NCBI GenBank assembly: GCA_965649825.1
Contig: OZ287697.1
Coordinates: forward strand, 682,001-746,000
Reading direction: 5' to 3'
Origin: Penicillus capitatus
Taxonomy: Eukaryota; Chlorophyta
DNA length: 64,000 bases
The number at the start of each line of letters is the position of its first letter. Positions within the stretch are counted from its first letter, which is position 1. Below are positions 55,848 to 64,000 of the stretch, one piece after another. The notes below the pieces were generated by a model that was given only the letters and a program-made list of their open reading frames with translations, ran no database searches and was not told the origin of the DNA. Both the position numbers and the translations under genes were made by a program.

Positions 55848-56960
55848 TTATGCGTATCTGCTGTTTCGCGTGGCCATGAGCCAAGGTGGCCCATGTGCTT
55901 TGTGGTGGGGACTGATTTCGACGACCGGTCCTAGATACAGTCTCCAGACATCCAACAGAATCGTCACAAGCATTCCGGATGCCAAACTGCTGAAGATCGC
56001 CTCACCCAAAGACCATTTGACAGATGGATCTTCATCCATACGAAAGAAGACAGGGAAGGAAACAAAGAAATAGATGGCGTAGAAGAGAGCACCCACACGA
56101 TACATTGGAGCTCGATCCACAAACGAATAGTAGGGATACTAGACAGACACAACCCGAAAAGAGATCGTTGAGTGAGAGCATATGACTGTACCTCTTCAAT
56201 GGTGTAGGTCTCTGCATAAGCTGCAAAGTAGGCAAAGAGAAAGACGACGATGCCTTCGCCCACATTCTGTGCCCATGAGCCGTTTCTTTGTAACCTTGTC
56301 CTTACCTGGTCACATCACTCTATCCCCTGCTGTCATCTCACTTTTGCCTTATACTTGGCGAATGAGCATGTTGGAAAGAGTGTGATACAGACAGAAGTAG
56401 GCATGTGTGATGAAGTACATACAGATGGGCACCTGCCATGCATTCAGTCGACGTCGAAACGTTCCATCTGATGTGACAGGTACCTGGTTTAGATCCCATG
56501 TCTGCATGGTGTATGAGGCACCCAAGACTTGATAGAAGTAATGCGTCCAGAAATAGTTCCCGATGAAGCTAAAGACAGCCATCCACGCATTGGCCTAAGC
56601 AGCAGCACAGATCCTCCAATCCAATACACCTGACGACCGAAGAGGGATGCACTTTGACCCAGTATCTCTGAAAGAACGGCTTCTCTCGATCAACCTTGGG
56701 ATTCCAGATCCAAGGAAAACAGAAACAGGGCGCTGCAATGCTGAGGCCAAAGAACAGGTATCCCCATTTCGTCAGTGCCTGCGCCGTCCATGCGACAAGA
56801 GTCCGATCACCAACACATGCCAAACTTCATAGAGCTGAAAGATCACAACGACGGCCATGCTGGTAATCCAGACGACGCTGTAGGCCAAAAAGAATGCCTC
56901 ACACCATCGTTTACTCGGATGGCGAGCCAGCCACGTGCAGGATGGCCCGTTTTCTTTCAT
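55848..56960 (-). CDS. CPI1: Cycloeucalenol cycloisomerase
   Basis: Exons read HPSKRWCEAFFLAYSVVW, ALTKWGYLFFGLSIAAP, WNPKVDREKPFFQRYWVK, NAWMAVFSFIGNYFWTHYFYQVLGASYT, FITHAYFCLYHTLSNMLIR, FLFAYFAAYAETYTIEE, then RAPMYRVGALFYAIYFFVSFP and VTILLDVWRLYLGPVVE, an almost motif-by-motif match to plant CPI1, a multi-span ER membrane enzyme. It opens the cyclopropane ring of cycloeucalenol to obtusifoliol, so the organism makes sterols through cycloartenol. Introns at 56433-56483 (GTACCTGTCACATCAG...) and 56306-56354 (...GTGATGTGACCAG) both carry the 10-mer near an end. It converges with starch synthase, 15 bp between stops. Confidence 0.92.
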
Positions 56961-57025
56961 CGTAGAGAACACAGCGGTTAGACGCTGATCGGCAGCGTCG
57001 TTGAATGTATTGTGTGGTTTTCTAA

Positions 57026-59347
57026 ATGATTATCCTCAACGGTCGAGTGCTTTCTCTAAGACACTTTGCGCCATTGAGAAAACTTCGCAGCGTCCGACTG
57101 ACGGCATCGCTGAGAGTTCGATGGCCAGGACCTCTCCACCGAAAAGGCTGTCATGAACAGATACGCTTTCCTTCACGAGAGCCTCTCACGACCTGTCCTG
57201 TGAGACCAGGTAGTCAGTCACTGAGCATGATGTGACAGGAGGCAAAGTGTCACGATCATCTAGTGTGGATCTGTGCTGCCGCAGCTGATGGGAGTACCCG
57301 GAAAGATTCGTCCTTCTTGAAACGGATCCTCAAGCGGATTCTTTTCTGGATCTGTTCAGCCGCTTTCTTCCTGGGACTGTTCATCGCTGCGCTGCCAACA
57401 CTGATCTCGACATCTCTGGGATTGGGAGCTGCGACGATGGGGGTCAATATGCTCATGCCAGGTGGGTCTGCTTTTTGGAAGGAGGCTGTGAGGAATGCCA
57501 TCAGGACTGTTGGAGGTTCAGAAGGTATCGACAGGTTGGCGCAAACCGCTTCACATCGAAGGGATCGTCGTGAAAGACGGCACCAAGAAGCTCGTCCCTG
57601 TGGTGCAGATCGAAAAGGTGACGACATCCAAGAACTTGATCGACATCATCAAAGGCATGCCGCTCTTGGGGAAGAGCAGAGTAAAGGAATGGGCTTTAGG
57701 GGAGAGATTTGAAGTGTTTGTTCTGGGCCCCACCGTCAATGCGTTTCCAGATGATGTAGGAACGATTCCGATCCTCCGTTTCGCCAAGAAGACAGGAATC
57801 CTGTCGAAGCAAGAGAAACAGGATGATGTGACGGGCGCTGCTCTGAGCACAGACGCAGGAAACAAAAAGCGCGCGGTGGTAAGGACGAAGCATTTTGAAG
57901 AGTGGATGGTGAACACAGGTGCATGACCAGTGCCTCCAAATACACGACATCACATGGCTATGGTTTTTGTGATGTGACAGCTAAGAAAGCCAAGAAAGAG
58001 CCCAAGCCCTTGTTGCGTTCCTTTGTACAGACCCATATCAACATGACGGCGGAGATCCGGTCCAAAGGCATTAGTATTCTGGTCAATAATGGCAAAGTCT
58101 TGGTCACACGAGAGGCAAAGTGAAGGCATCTGGCCGTCTTCTGTGATGTGACTGAGGACGGAGATGGTTAGATCCCTTGTCGGAGATTACATGCACTGGA
58201 TCGTGGCTCATGGCGATGAGGATGTGCGCACCATCTCAGAAGATCTTGATCTGAGCACAGATTGGATCGACATGTACGATGAGGATATGCAGGATCAGGA
58301 TGAAGACATCGAGGCCGATCCCGTCTTGCTCAATGTCGATTCGCCCAACATCTCGAGCGACGTGAGAGGATGGAAAGTGCAGAAGAGGCTTGAACTGGAG
58401 CGACCGGGCAAAGCAGCCGTGTCTGTGACGCCTGCCTTTTCACGGTGGGTCCTGCCCGTCACATCTGCCTTCTCCATGCCGTTTTGTGCATCAGGGAGTG
58501 CTTAGCTTTGCTGAATCCGCTGCTGAATAATATGGTGGCGATGAAGAATGGGTCGAAAGTGAATGTGGAGATGACGAGCAAGACCATGAGTTTGCCATCA
58601 TCAATCGTCGATGTTCACATTCAGCCCATTCGTCTCCTGGCTGGTCCTGCGCCGTTTTGGGACTCCTTGCTCAATCTGCTTCGAGTATTGGACGAGCAAG
58701 AGGGTCATGGATGACAGTGACGTCATGTCGGTGATGTAGGTAAAGGAGAAAGGCCTGCTGCCAGGACAGCAACTTCAGGTGTGGACATCGGCCGTCGATT
58801 GCGCCATTATCAACACAGAAACGGCCAGATGCATTCGGTCAGACACTGCACCCTGCGTCCAATAACAGACAGGTGGCGTAGGTGTGATATGCTGTTGGGC
58901 CCTCCGAACAAAGGCGTCCACGTTGTGGTGTGGGGAGACTGTCAATTAGACACGGAGGCACTGAAGATGTGGTTAGGCATTCCTGCAGACACTCTTATGC
59001 GCATCGGCTACAAAAACCTCAGTCCAGACTACGTGCTGCCCATTCCATTGCGAGGTCGATCTCCTGTTCTCACACATCCATTGCCTCATGATGGCAACTT
59101 AGGGACGGTTGAGAATCCATATGTGGATTGGGATGGGGCATTCAACGAGATCCAGAATCTCATGTTCAGTCAACTGATTGGCGATGTCCCTGCGGAGGAA
59201 GCAGAGGGATATGAGGGATATTGGAAAACAAGGCTGTTAACAGCTGCCAAGAAATCGGCATTGCAAACGAAAAAGAATGATCCCAAAGCATCCGTTCCCA
59301 TGCAAACACATTCGCTTCCTTGGGACGATGGCAGCAACGAAGGATAG
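57026..59347 (+). CDS. TamB/AsmA-like single-span organellar protein (TIC236-like)
   Basis: The N-terminus is long, Arg-rich and free of acidic residues (MIILNGRVLSLRHFAPLRKL...SLRVRWPGPLHRKGC), a strong organelle-targeting candidate. After an intron ending TGATGTGACAG (57238) comes KRILKRILFWICSAAFFLGLF, one membrane span. Then GLLEVQKVSTGWRKPLHIEG, IVVKDG, VVQIEKVTTSKNLIDII: the start of the beta-groove seen in AsmA/TamB, bacterial envelope proteins, and plastid TIC236. Further exons: INMTAEIRSKGISILVNNG, an acidic segment (DMYDEDMQDQDEDIEADP), KVNVEMTSKTMSLPSSIVDVHI, LLGPPNKGVHVVVWGDCQLD. Four introns carry the 10-mer. Length about 600 residues, much shorter than TIC236. Confidence 0.65.
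57919..57980 (+). other. Intron of the TamB-like gene ending GTGATGTGACAG
   Basis: 62 nt, donor GTGCATGACC, acceptor TGATGTGACAG; removal joins MVNTG to AKKAKKEPKPLL in frame. Same 11-nt acceptor as TOP2 23792-23849 and the intron ending at 57238. Confidence 0.85.
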
Positions 59348-59372
59348 CCATTTGGCGACGATGGACGGACGC

Positions 59373-60574
59373 TTAGCGGTCGTTGTGTCTCTTGTAATCT
59401 GGCATTAGATGAGCGATGTTGCTGAGCAGCGTTGCCAGCGCATTGAAATCCAACACTTTGGTCAGGAGCCTGAAACCCACTGCAGTGCTTCCGTAGTCTG
59501 CCCAGACCGTTCGTCCAATACAGGCCGTGACTTGATCCGGAATCGACGTTGGACTGGCCGCGAATCTCTTGAAGAAATCCAACATGTCGATCTTCTTCTG
59601 ATTGTCATAGAATCGAGAGGCAATGGGCGATGGATGGAAGACCAACACATCGATGCCGTGCGATTTGACCTCTGCTGCAAGAGAGGCACCAAACATCGAA
59701 AGAAAGGACTTGGTCGATGCATACAGTATACTGAATGGACCCGGCATCGCACTGGCTGGCGATGATGTATACACAAAGCAGCCCTTCATTTTCTTATCCC
59801 TCTGTACAAACACAGGGGCTATGGATAGGCGGCCAAAGCGCAGACGGATAAACCATTTTGGAGAGGAAATGATGTGTGATAGACACCGCTGATGTGACAT
59901 TGCAGTCTAGATTGTCCAGCTGCTGCTTCATCGTCCTGGATGCCACAGCCTCTGTCTATTCCGTTGGATCGGGACGTCATTACGTCGAATGGAAGAAACC
60001 GGTGACGAGATATCCTGCATTGCAGAAGATGATCTGCACATCGATATCGGCCGTTGCCTCGATGATCGCATTCAGATAATTATTGCCACTCAAATTCACG
60101 CCGACCTGCCCCCACAGCCACACAGTATCTTTTCCGCTGTATGACAGAATGTGTGCACGACTTTGCGGATCTGGATCTCTGGAAAGGCCGATTTCATGTC
60201 ATCTTCTGTATTGTCGAGTACGGAGTCGGGATAGGCAACGATCACGACATTGAGTCCTTGACTCGCCAATGTCCACGCCAACGATTTGCCAATTCCTTCA
60301 CGCACACGCAACGTCACGCCCACGTGCGTCGTTCGCGCATCTCACCCGAACTGCCACCCGTGACGAGCGCCCAACAAGCGCCGTACTTTGTTTTCAGATT
60401 CTGTGGCCGGTAAACATACGCGATCAATATCTGGCCGGCGACATACAGTCCGATATTCAGAAAGAGACAGCCAAAGAGGAGCGCGAATAGCATGGCGAAG
60501 AATGCACGCGCGCAGTAACGGTTGACCGGGCCGCGTCTAAGGGAAAATGCTTGGAGCGTCGGTTGGAATGCCAT
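59373..60574 (-). CDS. SDR, 3-ketoacyl-CoA reductase (KAR/HSD17B12) type
   Basis: The N-terminus has membrane spans (AFFAMLFALLFGCLFL, GLYVAGQILIAYVY). Then KYGACWALVTGGSSG joined across an intron to IGKSLAWTLASQGLNVVIV (TGxxxGIG), IIFCNAGY, DCNVTSAVSITHHFLSKM, GCFVYTSS and YASTKSFLSMFG, the Ser-Tyr-Lys triad. This is the architecture of the ER 3-ketoacyl-CoA reductase that acts in very-long-chain fatty acid elongation, or of related 17-beta-HSDs. NVTSAV is coding here although its DNA contains the 10-mer. The C-terminal KRHNDR could be a weak ER-retention signal. It converges with the TamB-like gene, 25 bp apart. Confidence 0.87.
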
Positions 60575-60844
60575 CTAGGCCTCTATTTTCTCAGGCCTAT
60601 TCATCAATGCAGGTTTCTTTGCATTAACCGTCACTGCATCTACACGAACAGTTTCACAACACCGCGCATTACGTGCGGCATTAGTTGACTTCATCCCTTA
60701 TCAGTTAAGAAGCCGCCTTCTCGCGGACCTGTGCACCATTTTCGCATTTGAAGCTTTTAGCGCGTGGGATTCTTGACGTTTTTGGGTCGTTGGGAAGGAC
60801 GTGCTGCATTTACAAACGGTTGTCCTTCGGCGGGACCAATCGCA

Positions 60845-62739
60845 ATGGGAAGCACGAATGGCTTTCTCCTCGTCTGCATGCTCCTGCTGCAGAGCGTCGT
60901 CTTTGTCCACTCCAACTGCGACACGGAAGTGGGATCCGGTGCGTTTTCCACTTGACGTATGACTTCGTCGAGAATTACGTGGAGAATTTCAGGAAATTGT
61001 CGGGGGTCGGGGATGACCATCTCAAAGGTGAAAACATTTTCCACCTCAGGGACGTCCAAAAGCGGCAACAAAACGACGACCTTTAAATACGTTCACAAAA
61101 CGGGCTCTGGTGCAGAAGGGAGCAGCTATTCTTATGAAGCGCATCACACGCACACAACATCGTCTTCTTCATCGTATTCACAACGTAGCGCATCGAATAC
61201 AATGAAAACTGTGAGAGTCACCGTGACCGGGAGTCCACAGTCACTGCCTAAAGAGAACACCGAACGTGATGCGGTGGCATCTCAGAGTGCTGCCTCGAAC
61301 GATGGAGCCATCCACGTTGTCGAGGCTGCGGAATTCGTAGGACTGGAAGCAGAGGCCCCTGCATCCTATGGGGAACTGGCTGAGTCCAGTTCGATGCATG
61401 ATGAGATTCTGGAGGATCCTTCTAATCCATCCATCGATTGCCCCCACGAATCGATCTCTGATTTTTTCTCCATTGAACCGGTGGTCTTCGTTGAGCATGT
61501 GTCTGCTCCCAGTCCCAGTCCAAGCGCTGAACCGGTGGCCGTTGTGGAGGTGCCCATTGAGTTCTATCCATGTGGCTATCCAAAACCGGTCCATCCGAAA
61601 CAGCATGACTCCAATCCTTCTGTCCACTCCGATGTGCCAACTCAGACATATCCCTGTCCCCATAGTCATACAGAACCAGAGCCCGTTCCTCTGCCGCCAG
61701 AGAAGCCTGTATCGAGTCCTGTCCCTGTGGCAGAACCTGTTGTATCTCTGCCACCTCCATCGCCTCAGCATTCCCCCGTGATCGAGAAGGCGAAAGAGAG
61801 TACATCTGATTCCAAGGTACTGGCCAAGAGAGTGAGAGATTTAATCGAGATGGGAAACATCACTGGACTGGCAGAGGTCGTGATCGAGTCCGACGATATC
61901 TATGGACTGAACAAGGGTTTACGGTTTTCGGATGATGAACGCGAGGAAGCTTTGGAGAAGACAGAGCAGAGAGCAGACGACAAAGACGTCATTGTGCTCA
62001 AAGCACTGGCACAAGCAGCACTGTCGCCAGAGGCAAAGGGGAAAGTCGTCCAGTTGATGATCGTTACTGCCACAGGCCCAAGTATCCCCATCCAACATCT
62101 CTGACGCGTGCCACCCATCTGTACCTGTGCTTGTTGACAGATGGTTACAACTTTTCACAGCATCGAAGTCTGGTGGAGAGGTTTGAAGAGATTTTCGCAG
62201 ACAGCGAGCTTCTCCATGAAGTCATCGATGGGAATCCCCAAACAGTACGTTCTTGTCTGTCCTGCTAACGATGCTAGATAGGTAGTGCTGTACAGTATTC
62301 AAAGCGCCGCCTACACTGTTCTGGATGTACGCCGGTGAACAGCTATATTTGCGCCTATTGCTGGCCGAGTCAAGTTTGTGGTGCTTACTTTTGGTGCCCG
62401 GAGACTAAGCCTTCGTCCGATCAGTCGTCGAAGAAGAGCGAGACGGATAACAGCAAGACAGAAGCAGAGATCGAAGAACCTGCCGCCGCCGTCTCTGAGC
62501 CTGCTCCCAGGTCACGTTCCATAGAAGGCGACATCGAGAGAGCAGCAGCCATTGAGGACGGCGATAAGCGATCTTCGAAATCTCACAAAACAAAATCGAA
62601 GAAGGATTCAAAACGGAAATCGAAGTCGACAAAAGGCCGCGGAAAACAGCGAAATCGAAAAAGGGGACATCACAGAAGGACTGACGACAGTCCATCTCTG
62701 AAAACAGGCTCCAATAAAAACGCTCATCGCGATCAATGA
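60845..62739 (+). CDS. Secreted low-complexity protein, unassigned
   Basis: From ATG 60845 a clear signal peptide (FLLVCMLLLQSVVFVHS) is followed by CDTEVGSG. A 53-nt intron (60939-60991) joins this to NCRGSGMTISKVKTFSTSG. Then comes a Ser/Thr-rich stretch, a long Pro/Glu/Val/Ser region (PSPSPSAEPVAVVEVP, PLPPEKPVSSPVPVAEP), a helical charged part (SDSKVLAKRVRDLIEMGN, EEALEKTEQRADDKDVIVL) and repeats of alpha-helical look up to about 62,370. The Lys/Arg/Ser tail at 62,430-62,739 may belong to it through a short intron or be separate. The helical part recalls armadillo-type ER co-chaperones, but too weakly to name. Confidence 0.5.
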
Positions 62740-63488
62740 CGGCCATTATTTCTTTGCTCTCCCCTTCGTATGCTCGCAACACGACGAGCACCTCATTTCA
62801 TTACCCTTATCGTTAACTATTATGGTTTTGCATGTGTTTGTTCCTATTATTGTTGACTGTTGTATCAAGAGCTGATTTTACGTGCTGATGTTAAGAGTAG
62901 CTCAGCTGTCGCATTCTCACATTATTACCACTGATCCCTATACTGCATGGATCATTCAATTTGCAGGAATGGTCCGTATCTATACGAGGCGCTGGAGTCT
63001 ACGTATGGCTGGCGTCGTTGGTGTTGTCGTTATGAAACTACAAACCTTGAAATGCGAATAAACTTTTGGCGCACAGTAATGAAGCTGAAAACATGAATAC
63101 TGTAGACCAGTGGTGGTGATCGTAGGTAGCTTGGCTGTTGTACAGCAAAGCAGAAACACAACCTCCGAAACAGTTTTCGCCTGTTTTCATTCCCTAACCC
63201 ACCTCTGATGAAATACTGTGCTGTCTTTACTGACCAAGATTTCATAAAGTAATAAGACCTGTATCCGGTATCGGCTTTTCCATTCAAACACACGAATCCT
63301 ACTCGCAACATCGTCTTGTTATTAGATATCAAGCGAAATCCACAAACATCATCGGTCCGCAGCAACTCGTCAGATAAAAATGCATAGCCATGAACACGAC
63401 GCTGCCGTGTGCTGGACAACAGATCTTTGGATCGACAGACGGAAGGAATCCATGTCCGCAGCTGCTCGCTTAGGCTTTCCTGAACTTC
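62740..63488. other. No gene recognised
   Basis: AT-richer spacer; a 129-codon minus frame (63030-63419) has no family resemblance. Confidence 0.4.
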
Positions 63489-64000
63489 TTAGACTTCACT
63501 AGAAATGCAATTCTGCCGTGGTCGAGTGTCGGCAAGAGTGTCGATAGACGTCTTACGCGTTTTGTTAATCCAACGGCCGAAAGCGGCGAGGTCCATGAAG
63601 ACGGCTGCGCCCTGTTCGTCGCAATTGCCCGTGGTGTAGGACACAATGCCAATAACCTCTTCGTAGAAAGCAAACAGTGAACTCGGGGGTACCATCAGCG
63701 GACCGCCATCGTCGCCTGATGCGCCGCCGTTATCTTCCGAATCCGACAGCGGAAGGATGTCTCACCCGAACAGACGCTGATGCTCGTCTCGCCCGTGAAG
63801 CAGATCTCATTGTCTCGCACTTCAATGTCATTCTGCTGCGTGCAGGTGTCGTTGGGTACGAAAGAGAGCGGCGAGATCTGGAGAAGATTTGTGTAGGCAC
63901 CTGCTTGGCCACCACGACCGTAGCCAAAAAACTGAAGCGACCCTTTCTTCTGGAACTTCCGATTGCCAATGTTCGCAATGGGCATCAGGCACGACTTCTT
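63489..64000 (-). CDS. Trypsin-fold (S1 family) protein with Asp in place of the catalytic Ser; 5' end off the window
   Basis: The C-terminal half of a chymotrypsin-like domain: FFGYGRGGQ, LSFVPNDTCTQQNDIEV, DNEICFTGETSISVCSG. A 50-nt intron (donor GTGAGACATC, acceptor CATCAG) leads to GDDGGPLMVPPSS, VIGIVSYTTGNCDEQGAAVFMDLAAFGRWI. The cysteines and the C-x-G-D-x-G-G-P loop are in place, but the nucleophile position reads GAT (Asp) instead of Ser, so peptidase activity is not expected. The His and Asp of the triad lie beyond the right edge. Like other serine-protease homologues it may bind ligands or partners outside the cell. Confidence 0.8.

Noticed and set aside
23792-57980. Full-length introners with both terminal repeats intact
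   Set aside because: No single intron in this window has the 10-mer at both ends, and intron interiors are unrelated, so only decayed ends or another explanation can be claimed.
59880-59900. Motif copy in the KAR-type SDR as an intron end
   Set aside because: The codons NVTSAV sit at a conserved position of the SDR fold; no splice sites fit.
1-64000. tRNA, rRNA, CRISPR arrays, telomere repeats
   Set aside because: I looked for T-loop sequences, long conserved rRNA stretches, regularly spaced repeats and telomeric tracts on both strands and saw none.

Overview
The window comes from the nuclear genome of a eukaryote, most likely a unicellular alga or a close relative. Its genes are interrupted by many very short spliceosomal introns, mostly 42-62 nt, with GT-AG and a few GC-AG borders. 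They encode eukaryotic proteins: topoisomerase II, the PKA catalytic subunit, ribosomal protein eS8, HAT1, a tubulin-tyrosine-ligase-like enzyme, the RNA polymerase subunit Rpb12 and an RBMX2/Ist3-like splicing factor. Several genes point to an algal or plant-like metabolism: a plant-type MSH1 (MutS plus GIY-YIG), cycloeucalenol cycloisomerase (cycloartenol route to sterols), a GT5 starch/glycogen synthase, a CbbY-like HAD phosphatase and a TamB/TIC236-like organellar protein. I could not fix the lineage from the sequence alone.

Positions 1-14,300 are repeat-rich and gene-poor. They hold the 5' part of a cyclin-like gene, an internally deleted SDR pseudogene next to copy 1 of a 1.16-kb hairpin-rich element, an almost gene-free stretch, an intact SDR gene, and copy 2 of the element. 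Copy 2 lies inside a block of about 4 kb (8,060-12,025) that also carries eS8 and a decapitated PKA kinase. Beyond it are a truncated MDM2-type RING gene and a P450 relic. The same 4-kb block recurs in inverted orientation at 46,974-50,955, where the kinase is complete and copy 3 of the element lies.

Positions 14,330-33,100 hold a 1,673-residue beta-helix/cysteine-rich/multi-membrane protein, TOP2, a second MDM2-type RING gene and two leucine-rich-repeat genes, separated by looser stretches.

Positions 33,700-64,000 are extremely compact, with neighbouring coding regions often 1-65 bp apart. In order they are an FAD monooxygenase, folylpolyglutamate synthase, an unknown basic protein, RBMX2, MSH1, RPB12, HAT1, a TTL-like gene, mitochondrial-type uS15, PKA, [duplicated block], a CHCH protein, HAD phosphatase, starch synthase, cycloeucalenol cycloisomerase, the TamB/AsmA-like protein, a 3-ketoacyl reductase-like SDR, a secreted low-complexity protein, and a trypsin-fold protein whose active-site serine is aspartate.

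Two signals are not explained by the genes. The first is the three-copy element: a TATA-like box followed by four strong stem-loops, two of them tandem relatives that differ by compensatory base pairs. The second is an over-represented 10-mer, TGTCACATCA. In introns it tends to sit at the 5' end in the sense orientation and at the 3' end as its reverse complement (TGATGTGACAG at the splice acceptor), as decayed terminal inverted repeats of introner-like insertions would. All counts were made by eye.
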